Shown here piece after piece: positions 9,835 to 18,058 of a stretch of DNA of 64,000 bases. The stretch is taken from contig JADLBL010000015.1 in NCBI GenBank assembly GCA_020847735.1, positions 1 to 64,000 on the forward strand, read 5' to 3'. Positions within the stretch are counted from its first letter, which is position 1; each line of letters starts with the position of its first letter. The notes below the pieces were generated by a model. That model was not told the DNA's origin. It was given only the letters and a program-made list of their open reading frames with translations, and did not search any database. The position numbers were made by a program, and so were the translations under genes. The stretch is from Candidatus Eisenbacteria bacterium (lineage in GTDB: Bacteria; Eisenbacteria; RBG-16-71-46).

Positions 9835-10500
9835 CTAGTCGTTCGCCGCGGGCGCGCGGTGCGCGTCACCGGGCGAGCCCGGTTGCACGACGCCGCCCGA
9901 GACGACCACCTTGAGCCCCTCCTCGACCGGCCAGTCGAGGTACACGAGCTCGCGCTTGGGCACGTAGTGCACGAAGCCGGACGCCGGATTCGGCGTGTGC
10001 GGCACGAACACGCACGCCACGTCCTCGCCGAGCCTGGCCTTGAGCACGTCGTCCACGTGCCCGGTCACGAAACCGACGCGCCAGACGCCCGGCATCGGCC
10101 ACTGCATGAGCACGACCTTGCGGAACGCCTGGCCCTCGCGCTGGGTGAGGAACGCCTCGCCGAGCGACTTGGTCGAGCCGTAGACCAGCCCGACGCCGGG
10201 GATGCGGTTGAGCATCTTGTCCCAGAGCCGCGCCAGCGGCCCCTGCCCGAGGAGCGAGGCGACGAAGCCCACGATCACCAGCAGCACGAGGGTCGCCAGC
10301 AGTCCGAGTCCCGGAATGCGATGGTAGTCGAACGCCGCGAAGCGCAGGTAGCGCCCGAGCAGGTTGTCCACCCAGTTGAGCAGCCGGAAAAGGACGAACA
10401 GCGTGATCGCGGTCGGCGCGAGCACGAGCAGGCCGGTGATGAGGTACGTGCGCACCCGGCCGAAAAACGAGGATCGGGACTTTGTCGCTGCGGAGGTCAT
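9835..10500 (-). CDS. DUF502-family membrane protein
   Basis: 221 residues. Two N-terminal hydrophobic helices (YLITGLLVLAPTAITLFVLF; GLLATLVLLVIVGFVASLLG) followed by a soluble domain with IPGVGLVYGSTKSLGEAF, PHTPNPASGFVHYVP and YLDWPVEEGLKVVVSGG, the conserved landmarks of DUF502. Biochemical function is not established; some members are implicated in membrane-protein or signalling contexts. ATG 10500 begins a basic N terminus (MTSAATKSRSSFFGRVR) suited to the first helix. It sits between ybeY and recO on the same strand. Confidence 0.9.
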   Translation of the reverse strand: MTSAATKSRSSFFGRVRTYLITGLLVLAPTAITLFVLFRLLNWVDNLLGRYLRFAAFDYHRIPGLGLLATLVLLVIVGFVASLLGQGPLARLWDKMLNRIPGVGLVYGSTKSLGEAFLTQREGQAFRKVVLMQWPMPGVWRVGFVTGHVDDVLKARLGEDVACVFVPHTPNPASGFVHYVPKRELVYLDWPVEEGLKVVVSGGVVQPGSPGDAHRAPAAND

Positions 10501-10595
10501 GCCGGGCAGGGGCTCCGGGTCGGGAGTGCGGTGCGGACGCGCGGGAATCTAGCGAAGTTTCGGCGATTCGGCACCAGCGGCCCGGCGGCCGGGCG

Positions 10596-11075
10596 TCAGG
10601 CGCCGCGGGACGCGGCCCGCCAGCGGCGGTCCAGTTCCCGCACCTGCACGCCCACCGCGCGCAGCGCGCGTTCCTCGCGGGCGCGCATCGTCCGCCGCTC
10701 CGCGGCCCGGACGTGGTCGTGACCGCACAGGTGCAGCGTGCCGTGCACCACCAGGCGCGCGAGCTCGGCGCCCGGCGTCACGCGAAAGCGCCGTGCCTGC
10801 GCGCGCACCCGGTCCAGCGAGACGGCGAGGTCTCCCGAGACCGGCCGCGTGGCGGCATCGGGCTCGTGCTCGTCGTAGGCGAAGCTGATCACGTCGGTCG
10901 CGCGGTCCATGCCGCGCCAGCGGCGATTCAGGCCACGCAGCTCGTCGTCTCCGGTGAGCCGGACGCCGATGTCCCCGGCGCGACGCGACTCGCCCTCGAT
11001 CACGCGCGCGACGATGGCGCGCAGCGGCGCGGACAGCCGCTTCCACGACGCGGCGGCGGTGACGGACGTGGCCAT
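10596..11075 (-). CDS. ybeY: Endoribonuclease / rRNA maturation factor YbeY
   Basis: 159 residues. The metal-binding signature HGTLHLCGHDH places His111, His115 and His121 as zinc ligands (H-x3-H-x5-H), and RWRGMDRATDVISFAYDE plus GDLAVSLDRVRAQA are the other conserved blocks. YbeY is a metal-dependent RNase used in 16S rRNA 3'-end maturation and ribosome quality control. ATG 11075 gives the expected length; the frame could be extended 60 codons upstream but that part is low-complexity Arg/Ala/Pro. In many bacteria ybeY follows phoH and the HD-hydrolase gene directly; here a plus-strand surface-protein gene has been placed between them. Confidence 0.94.
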   Translation of the reverse strand: MATSVTAAASWKRLSAPLRAIVARVIEGESRRAGDIGVRLTGDDELRGLNRRWRGMDRATDVISFAYDEHEPDAATRPVSGDLAVSLDRVRAQARRFRVTPGAELARLVVHGTLHLCGHDHVRAAERRTMRAREERALRAVGVQVRELDRRWRAASRGA

Positions 11076-11606
11076 GGCGGCATTCTCGCGGGCGGCCGCC
11101 GGGGCCGCAACGCGCTCCCCGCCGCGGCGCGGGAGTTTGGTGTCCGGGAATCCGGGAGAGGCACGGGCAAACTTCGATTCGCGATCGGAGCGCCCGGCAT
11201 TTGGCCGTTCCGCCGGCCCCGCCTTCGCGCATAGAATGGCGGCCTCGCGCTTCACCGAAAGCTTCGGGCACTTCGCCGGCCGGCCGGCCGGCCGCGGTCC
11301 GCGAGCTCAGGCGGAAGCCGAGGCACGGCCCCCCGAACGTGCGCGCAGGGTCCTCAAGACCGCCGCACCGATTCCGGCGCCCCCGACACCTGCATCGGAC
11401 CCGGCGGTTCGCCGTCGCCCCAGGCCGCCCTCGTGAAGCGCCGCGTTCCGTCCGCGCCCGCCTCGAGTGTCCTGCACGACGGACGCTTTCGAGCAGACGT
11501 AGTCGGCCGCGAGTCCCCGATGCGGATGCCTTTCCCCCGGCACGCGGGCACGTCGTGGCCAGGACCAAGAGCGATCGCGTCTCGCGCGATCACAGGGGGA
11601 ATCGCC
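11076..11606. other. Divergent intergenic region, ybeY / surface-protein gene
   Basis: 531 bases between two divergent starts. Open frames here are GC-driven and show no plausible proteins. Contents I can point to: a five-copy GCCG repeat at 11275-11294 and the AGGGGG ribosome site directly before ATG 11607. No clear promoter hexamers were found. Confidence 0.5.
11275..11294. repeat. (GCCG)5 tetranucleotide repeat
   Basis: Five perfect tandem copies of GCCG, which also form a self-complementary tract, about 310 bases before the surface-protein start and 200 bases before ybeY. Too far from either start to assign phase-variation with confidence. Confidence 0.6.
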
Positions 11607-14600
11607 ATGCAGCGTTCCGGAATCGCCGCCCTCCGGCGGATCGCGTGCGTCGTCGCGGGCCTCGCACTCCTGCCGTCCGCGGTCCTCGCGGCCACGTACA
11701 CGTGGAATGCCGCGAGCGGCAGCTTCACGGACGCCTCGAGCTGGTCCCCGCTCCGCTCCGCGCCGGCCGTCACCGACGTCCTGTTGTTCGACGGCTCGGT
11801 GACCCCCACGGCGGCCGTCACCGGGCTCGTGACCCAGACCATCGCGCAGCTCGTGGTGCAGAACGGCGCGGCGGTGACGTTCGCCTCGCCCGCCAGCGCG
11901 ACGCTCACGATCGCGGGCGACGCCGGGGCCGACTTCGACGTCAACGGCGCGACGCTCACCACGCTCGCCGGCAACGTGATCATCCTGGCCATCGGGGCCG
12001 GCGCGACCGGCACGGTGCGCAACGCCGGCGTCGTCGCCCTGCAGGGCGGTGGCCACCGGGTGCTGCCCGCGGACGCGGACGCCCTGCACTTCCAGAGCGG
12101 TGGAAAGTTCGTCTCGGACGTCGGCATGACCGGCAATCCCTTCGGCAACGCCGGTACCGCAAACGTGGTCGTCTTCGAGACGACGAGCGCGTTCGTCTTC
12201 CGCGCCGGCGCCAACCCGTTCGGACTCCTGCAGCCGGCGAGCCGGGTCACGTTCCAGGCCGGCAGCCTGTACCGGCACGAATCCGTCAACCAACCCTCGC
12301 TCGCGGGCCGCACCTATGCCGACATCGAATGGGACAACGGGCCGACGACGCTCACCGCGAGCAGCGGCACCGCGCCCTGGTCGGCGGACCACCTGCACCT
12401 CGTCTCCGGCGTCCTCAACGTCACGGCGGCCCTGCCGCTCACCGTCCGCAACGATCTCGACGTGTCTGCCGGCGCGACGTTCAACTATTCGCCCTCCGTC
12501 ACACCCGCGACGCTGACGCTGGGCGGCACCGGCGCGCAGTCCATCAGCTCGACGAACGACGCCGCGGCGGGAACCGGCAACCTGACGCTCGGACCGCTCG
12601 CCAACGTCGTCGTCGGCGGCGCCTCCGCCCCGGTCGTCGCGGCCGGCGACCTCGTCGTGCAGGGGTCGCTGTCCTTTCCGGGCAAGCTTTCGTGCGCCGG
12701 AGCGAGCCGGGTCGTGATGGCTCCCGGCAGCGTCCTGACGCCCTCCGCCGGCTGGGTGGACGGCCCGCTGGCGCTGAGCGTTCCCGCGGGCTCCCCGTCG
12801 CTGAACTTCCCGGTCGGCGACGCGGCCGGGCCCTCGCCCGTGAATCTCTCCTTCGCTTCGGTCGGGTCCTCGGGGAGCGTCGTGGTACGGGCCAGCGCCG
12901 GCGACCACCCGCTGCTCGTGGGCTCGGGACTGAACGCGGCGCGGAGCGTGAACCGCTGGTGGCGCGTCGGGCCGGTGGGCGGCGCGATGCCGCCGCCCCT
13001 CTTCACGACCTGCGATGCGACCTTGAATTTCACGCCGGGGGATCTGGACCCCGGGACCGTGCCCGCCAGCCTCATCGTCGGCAAGTTCGACACCCCGACC
13101 TGGACGCTCCCGACGTTCGCGTTCGGGCCGCCCTGGAGCATCGTGGCGACGGGTCTTTCCTCGTTCAGCGACTTCGCGGTCGCCGAGGCCTCGAGCTGCC
13201 CGGCGATCGCGGTCGCCCCGGCGACGCTCGGGCCGGGCAACTCGGGCTCGCCGTTCGCGGCGACGCTCACCGCGAGCGGCGGAACCGCGCCCTACACGTT
13301 CGCGGTCGTGATCGGCTCGCTGCCGCCGGGCCTCTCGCTCGCGCCGGGCGGCGCGCTCACCGGCACGCCCACCACGGCCGGCTCCTACGCCTTCACGGTC
13401 GCGGCGACCGACGCCGGAGCCTGCGGCGGGACCCGTTCGTACAGCTTCGTCGTCAACGGCCCATGCCCGGCGATCAGCGTCGCACCCCCGACGCTGCCGG
13501 ACGGCCTGATCAGCACCGCGTACGGACAGTCCGTGACGGCCAGCGGCGGCACCGCGCCGTACACGTTCGCGATCACCGCCGGCGCGGCGCCGACCGGGCT
13601 CGGCCTCAGCCCGGCGGGCGTGCTGAGCGGCACCTGCTCGGCGCTCGGCGTCTTCGGTTTCGACGTCACCGCGACCGACGCCAACGGCTGCACGGCCACG
13701 CTGGCCTACTCGGTCACGGTCGGCTGCCCGATCATCGCCGTCTTCCCGAGCGTGCTCCTCGGCGCGACGGCCGGCGTGCCGTTCTCGGCCAGTTGCGCGG
13801 GCGGAGGCGGAACCGCGCCGTATTCGTTCGCGGTCACCTCGGGTTCGCTGCCTCCGGGCCTCTCGCTCGCGCCGGGTGGCGCGCTCACCGGCACGCCGGG
13901 AGCGTCGGGCAGCTTCCCGTTCACCATCACCGCGACCGATGCCGACGGCTGCACGGGCAACCGCGCCTACGCGATGGGCGTCGCGCCCGGCGACGTCGTC
14001 AGCGTCGGGCCGGCGCCTTCGTGCATCTCGTCGGCGCACCCGTGCGTGGTGGTCCCCGTGAACTTCACGCGCTTCGACCCGACGCCGATGCGCGCCTACA
14101 GCATCACGGTCCAGCTCAGCCCCGAGCTGGCGGCGTGCGGTCCGCAGTTCACCTCGGCCGGCTTCCTGCCGCCCGGCTCGGGCGGAACGTTCTTCTTCGT
14201 CACGCCCGGCGCGCCCGGCCAGTATGTCGTTGACGAGTCCACGCTCGGTGAGCCGTGCGGCGTCACGGGCAGCGGAACGCTGTTCAACATTTCCCTCACT
14301 TCGAGCGCACCGAGTTACACCTCGGGGGCCGTCACCGTGACCTCGGTGACCGTGCGCGACTGCGCGAACGCGCCCCTGCCCGGCGTTCCCGGGAGCGGCG
14401 CGACGCTCACGATCGACTGGACCGGACCCGGAGCGATCGCCGACCTGGCGGCCGCGCAGCACAAGACCGGCAACGACGCCGACGGCACGACGAAGATCGG
14501 TCTCACGTTCACGCCGCCCGGAGACGCCGCCTCGGTCGAGGTCTGGCGCCACCCGTTCGGCGGCTATCCGCAGTATGACGAGAACGGCGGCGCCGTCCCG

Positions 14601-15737
14601 GCCCTGCCCGCGTCGCCCACCTCGGCGGCCCTCGCGGGCTGGACGCTGACCCCGGTCACGGCTTCCGGGCAGTCCGACGAACCCGCGGCGCGCGACTTCT
14701 GGTACTACGTCGCGTTCTCGACCGACGCGTGCGGCAATGTTTCGGCCGTCTCGAATCGCACCAACGGCACGCTCGATTACCACCTCGGCGACGTGGCCGA
14801 CGGCTTCACGGCGTGCGCGGGCGAGAACGCCGTCACCATCGCCGACCTCACGCTTCTCGGCGCCAACTATCACCTGCACCCGCCCGTCAACGGTGCGCTC
14901 GAGTGTCTCGACGTCGGACCGACGACCGACTATTCGGTGAACGCGCGACCGACGACCGACAACTTCCTCGACTTCGAGGATCTGATGCTCTACAGCATCA
15001 ACTTCGCCCAGGTCTCGTCGCCCTCGCTGGCGGCGGCGCCCGCGCGCGAGGACGGCGCCGGGGCCAGCGCCGTGTGGATCGAGGCGCCGAAGCTGGCGGC
15101 GGCGGGCGCGCGCCTGCAGGCGTTCGTCCGCGTTCGCGGGGAGGGCGATCTGCAGGGCGTCTCGGCCAGGCTTCGCTGGGACGCGGGCGTCGTCCGGCCG
15201 GTGGGTTTCGCCTCGGGCGGCTGGCTCGAATCGCAGGGTGGCGTGGTGTTCGGAGCCGGCGAAGGCGGCGTGGACGGCGCGCTGCTCGGGGTCGGCGCCC
15301 GCGGAATGAGCGGCGAGGGTGCGCTCGCGGTCGTCGAGTTCGAGGCGCTGCGCGAGGGAGATCCCGGCATCTCCCTCGCGCGGGCGGAAGGCCGCGACGC
15401 GGACAACCGCCGCGTCGCGCTCGCCGGAGCGTCCGCCGAGTCGGGACCGTCCCCGCCGGCGCGCACCTCGCTCGGCCCGGCGTTCCCGAACCCGTTCCGC
15501 GGCACGACCTCGCTGCGGCTCGCGCTCGCGCACGGGTCGGCCGTGAAGCTGGCCGTGTACGACCTCGGCGGCCGGCGCGTTCGCTCGCTGCTCGACGCCG
15601 AGCTGCCCGCCGGCGAGCGGCTCGTCACCTGGGATGGCCGCGACGACGCGGGGCTCGCGCTCGCGCCGGGGCTCTACGTCGTGCGCTTCGTGGCGTCCGG
15701 AGACGCGCAGAGCCACCGCGTTCTGCTGGTTCGCTGA
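11607..15737 (+). CDS. Large secreted surface protein: Ig-like repeats, cohesin-like and dockerin-like modules, FlgD-like sorting domain
   Basis: 1376 residues from ATG 11607 (AGGGGGAA about 7 bases upstream); earlier in-frame starts would bury the signal peptide. Signal peptide 1-28 (VVAGLALLPSAVLA|ATYTW). Residues ~30-525: beta-rich, Thr/Ala/Gly-rich passenger. ~530-792: three ~88-residue putative-Ig (He_PIG-type) repeats with SGGTAPYTFA and LSLAPGGALTGTP. ~795-940: cohesin-like beta domain (VSVGPAPSCISSAHPCVVVP). ~945-1058: fibronectin-like. ~1060-1135: dockerin-like duplicated loops (VTIADLTLLGANYH; NFLDFEDLMLYSINF). ~1150-1280: second cohesin-like region. ~1288-1376: FlgD-like C terminus (LGPAFPNPFRGTTSLRL … APGLYVVRF) used for outer-membrane sorting in such phyla. 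Exported adhesin or scaffold is inferred; binding partner unknown. Confidence 0.85.
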   Translation: MQRSGIAALRRIACVVAGLALLPSAVLAATYTWNAASGSFTDASSWSPLRSAPAVTDVLLFDGSVTPTAAVTGLVTQTIAQLVVQNGAAVTFASPASATLTIAGDAGADFDVNGATLTTLAGNVIILAIGAGATGTVRNAGVVALQGGGHRVLPADADALHFQSGGKFVSDVGMTGNPFGNAGTANVVVFETTSAFVFRAGANPFGLLQPASRVTFQAGSLYRHESVNQPSLAGRTYADIEWDNGPTTLTASSGTAPWSADHLHLVSGVLNVTAALPLTVRNDLDVSAGATFNYSPSVTPATLTLGGTGAQSISSTNDAAAGTGNLTLGPLANVVVGGASAPVVAAGDLVVQGSLSFPGKLSCAGASRVVMAPGSVLTPSAGWVDGPLALSVPAGSPSLNFPVGDAAGPSPVNLSFASVGSSGSVVVRASAGDHPLLVGSGLNAARSVNRWWRVGPVGGAMPPPLFTTCDATLNFTPGDLDPGTVPASLIVGKFDTPTWTLPTFAFGPPWSIVATGLSSFSDFAVAEASSCPAIAVAPATLGPGNSGSPFAATLTASGGTAPYTFAVVIGSLPPGLSLAPGGALTGTPTTAGSYAFTVAATDAGACGGTRSYSFVVNGPCPAISVAPPTLPDGLISTAYGQSVTASGGTAPYTFAITAGAAPTGLGLSPAGVLSGTCSALGVFGFDVTATDANGCTATLAYSVTVGCPIIAVFPSVLLGATAGVPFSASCAGGGGTAPYSFAVTSGSLPPGLSLAPGGALTGTPGASGSFPFTITATDADGCTGNRAYAMGVAPGDVVSVGPAPSCISSAHPCVVVPVNFTRFDPTPMRAYSITVQLSPELAACGPQFTSAGFLPPGSGGTFFFVTPGAPGQYVVDESTLGEPCGVTGSGTLFNISLTSSAPSYTSGAVTVTSVTVRDCANAPLPGVPGSGATLTIDWTGPGAIADLAAAQHKTGNDADGTTKIGLTFTPPGDAASVEVWRHPFGGYPQYDENGGAVPALPASPTSAALAGWTLTPVTASGQSDEPAARDFWYYVAFSTDACGNVSAVSNRTNGTLDYHLGDVADGFTACAGENAVTIADLTLLGANYHLHPPVNGALECLDVGPTTDYSVNARPTTDNFLDFEDLMLYSINFAQVSSPSLAAAPAREDGAGASAVWIEAPKLAAAGARLQAFVRVRGEGDLQGVSARLRWDAGVVRPVGFASGGWLESQGGVVFGAGEGGVDGALLGVGARGMSGEGALAVVEFEALREGDPGISLARAEGRDADNRRVALAGASAESGPSPPARTSLGPAFPNPFRGTTSLRLALAHGSAVKLAVYDLGGRRVRSLLDAELPAGERLVTWDGRDDAGLALAPGLYVVRFVASGDAQSHRVLLVR
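13317..13369 (+). repeat. Near-identical DNA repeat in Ig-like repeat 1 (partner at 13845-13897)
   Basis: 53 bases encoding the core GSLPPGLSLAPGGALTGTP match the equivalent stretch of repeat 3 with only two third-position differences, while repeat 2 is clearly diverged. This indicates recent duplication or gene conversion between repeats 1 and 3. Confidence 0.75.
13845..13897 (+). repeat. Near-identical DNA repeat in Ig-like repeat 3 (partner at 13317-13369)
   Basis: Second copy of the 53-base segment described for 13317-13369; the encoded residues are identical over the shared core. Confidence 0.75.
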
Positions 15738-15756
15738 ACGCGCCCCGCGGAAGCGC

Positions 15757-15793
15757 GACGGCCGCCTCCCCCGACCCGGGGGAGGCGGCCGTC
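15757..15793. terminator. Bidirectional terminator hairpin between convergent genes
   Basis: A perfect 16-base-pair stem (15757-15772 with 15778-15793) and 5-base loop lies 19 bases after the surface-protein stop and 13 bases before the 3' end of the converging pgpH-type gene. No T-tract on either side. Confidence 0.7.
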
Positions 15794-15805
15794 GTCGCGC
15801 GCGGG

Positions 15806-17932
15806 CTACGCGTCGCGGCGCGCGTCCTCGCGCGACGTGCGCCGCGCCGTCTCGGGGTACGGCACGCGCACGTGGAAGATCGCGGTCAGGACGGGAATGA
15901 ACGCCTCGCGGATCCGCGCCAGCTCCTGCAGCGTCAGGCCGCAGTCGTCGAGCTGCCCGTCGCGCACGCGCTCGTCAATGATGCGCTGCACGAGGCCGCG
16001 GATGCGGCTCGGGGTGGGTTCGGCGAGCGCCCGTGATGCGCCCTCGACACCGTCGGCGAGCATCAGGATGGCGGTCTCGCGCGAACGCGGCCGCGGCCCG
16101 GGATAGCTGTAGTCCTCGCGCCGCGCCGTCGCGTCGGCCTCGAGCGCCTTGTGGTAGAAGAACGCCATCACCATGGTGCCGTGGTGCTCGGGGATCGCGT
16201 TGCGCACGGCGCGCGGCAGCCGCTGCTTGCGGGCGAACTCGAGCCCCTCGGTGATGTGCGACTTCACGACCAGCGCGCTCATCGAGGGCGTCAGCTTCTC
16301 GTGCCGCGAGCGCGAGGCGGCCGGTTCGTTCTCCGCGTAGTACTCCGGCTTCGCCAGCTTGCCGATGTCGTGGTAGTAGGCCGAGACGCGCGCGAGCAGC
16401 GAGTTCGCGCCGATCGCCTCGGCCGCCGCCTCGGCGAGCGAGCCGACGACCATGCTGTGGTGGTACGTGCCCGGCGCCTCGAGCTGCATGCGCCGCAGCA
16501 GCGGCCGGTTCAGGTCCGAGAGCTCGAGCAGCGTGATGTCGCTCGTCAGGCGGAAGGTGCTCTCCACCAGCGGCAGCAGCAGGAACGCGAACAGCGTCGC
16601 GACGAAGGCGTTGAGCGTTCCGGCCAGCCCGTCCACGAGCAGGGTGTGCGTCGGACTGAGCCGCGCGAGGTCCCAGGCGAGGATGGCCGCCAGGTTGGCG
16701 AGCGCGATCGCGAAGAAGGCGCGAACGAAGTGCCAGCGGTGGCGCAGGCGCGAAACCGAGTAGGTCGCGGTCACTCCGCCCATCATCGCCACGGGCACGA
16801 ACGGCGCGCGCAGCTCGGCGACCGCGGTCGCGAGCACGGCGAGCATGAGCGTGAAGACCAGCGCCGGCCGCTTCTCGAGCAGCGACGCCACGACCAGCGG
16901 CGCGAGCGCGAGCGGAACCGTGAACTCCGACTGCCCGCCCCAGTTGACGAGCGCGACGATCGAGCCGAGCACGGCCAGCGTCAGCAGCGTGAACATCGCC
17001 AGCATGCCGTTGTCGCGATAGACGTGCAGCAGTTCCATGCGCAGGTAGGTCAGGAACGCCGCGATGAACAGCAGCATGAGCAGCATGCGCGCGACCGGCG
17101 GATAGAGGAACTCGCTCTGGTTGCTCTTGGCGAGTTCCAGGTTCCGCAGCGAGCGCAGCTTGAGCACCGCGTCGTGGGTGACGCGCTGGTTCGCGTCCAC
17201 GATCAGCTCGTCCTTCTTGACCGTGCCGATCACGCCCCGCACCGCGCCCTGGGCCTGGACGCGCCGCCATTCCGTCTCGGCGCGGTCGTACATGACGGTC
17301 GGCTGGACGAATGGCCGCGCGAGCTCGATCGCGAGCTGCACCGCGCGCGGGTCGCCGATGAACGTGCTGCGCGCCCGCGCGCCGATGCGTTCGAGCGCCT
17401 CGCGCGGCTCGTAGAAGCGACCCGACGAGGCGGGAGCCTCGGTCTCGCCCTCGCGCAGGGCGACGGTGCGATAGCCCAGCACGAACCCCGTCTTCTTCTC
17501 GGCGACGATGCCGGCGCGCACCAGATCGCTCAGCCACGGCCCGAGTTCGTGAAGCACGCGCCGCGCCCGGCCGGGTGAGGCGAAGGCCTCGGCGGCCTCC
17601 CCTTCCAGGGGAACTCCCAGCGCCCGCAGGCGCGCGAGCCGGTCGTCCGGGCCCAGGCGCGTGTCGGCGAGGGCGGCGAGGGCCTGCTCCTCGAAGGTGG
17701 CCCAGCGGTTCAGCACCTCGGCCTGCGCCCGGGCGTCCACGACGAGCACCGGCGGCACGGCGGTGCCGGCCTCCTCCTGCTCGCGCCGCAGCGTCGCCTC
17801 GTCCTTCTGCACCGGGAAGTCGTAGGGCGCGACGACGCGCTCGCGCGCGATCTCGCCCTCGCGGAGCCGCAGGCGCTCCCACTGGCCGCGGCCGGTCGGC
17901 AGGAGCGCGGCGGCCGCGAGCAGCACGACCAC
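15806..17932 (-). CDS. 7TM-HD hydrolase (YqfF/PgpH family, cyclic-di-AMP phosphodiesterase-like)
   Basis: 708 residues from GTG 17932. Layout: first hydrophobic segment, large extracellular 7TMR-HDED-type domain (~25-260; RERVVAPYDFPV, VKKDELIVDANQRVTHD), seven membrane helices (~285-465), cytoplasmic HD domain (~490-640) with HHSMVVGSLAEAAAEAIG, YYHDIGKLAKPEYYAENE and IPEHHGTMVMAFFYHKA. Listeria PgpH of this family degrades c-di-AMP. Start is uncertain: the GTG falls inside the first membrane segment, and the same frame stays open upstream (RWGYYAARFGLVVVLLAAAA) to the phoH stop without any ATG, GTG or TTG. A CTG at 18022 would give a sensible N terminus. Directly follows phoH. Confidence 0.9.
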   Translation of the reverse strand: MVVLLAAAALLPTGRGQWERLRLREGEIARERVVAPYDFPVQKDEATLRREQEEAGTAVPPVLVVDARAQAEVLNRWATFEEQALAALADTRLGPDDRLARLRALGVPLEGEAAEAFASPGRARRVLHELGPWLSDLVRAGIVAEKKTGFVLGYRTVALREGETEAPASSGRFYEPREALERIGARARSTFIGDPRAVQLAIELARPFVQPTVMYDRAETEWRRVQAQGAVRGVIGTVKKDELIVDANQRVTHDAVLKLRSLRNLELAKSNQSEFLYPPVARMLLMLLFIAAFLTYLRMELLHVYRDNGMLAMFTLLTLAVLGSIVALVNWGGQSEFTVPLALAPLVVASLLEKRPALVFTLMLAVLATAVAELRAPFVPVAMMGGVTATYSVSRLRHRWHFVRAFFAIALANLAAILAWDLARLSPTHTLLVDGLAGTLNAFVATLFAFLLLPLVESTFRLTSDITLLELSDLNRPLLRRMQLEAPGTYHHSMVVGSLAEAAAEAIGANSLLARVSAYYHDIGKLAKPEYYAENEPAASRSRHEKLTPSMSALVVKSHITEGLEFARKQRLPRAVRNAIPEHHGTMVMAFFYHKALEADATARREDYSYPGPRPRSRETAILMLADGVEGASRALAEPTPSRIRGLVQRIIDERVRDGQLDDCGLTLQELARIREAFIPVLTAIFHVRVPYPETARRTSREDARRDA

Positions 17933-18058
17933 CAGCCCGAAGCGGGCGGCGTAATAGCCCCAGCGGATCTGCCTCGCGCGATCCGGCAGCGCGGGAACGG
18001 ATCCCGTGTCCAGTGTGCTCAGGGTAGGGCCCCCGGGTGTGTCGGCGTCGCGCGAACT

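Noticed and set aside
11201-14233. A 1010-codon plus-strand frame overlapping the start of the surface-protein gene
   Set aside because: Arg/His-rich translation in a shifted frame; no recognisable domain, and it covers the real gene's signal peptide and ribosome site.
11307-15716. A 1469-codon open frame on the minus strand antisense to the surface-protein gene
   Set aside because: Arg/Gly/Glu low-complexity product with no signal, domain or plausible start. The plus strand encodes a coherent signal peptide, repeats and sorting domain; the antisense frame is a GC-bias shadow.
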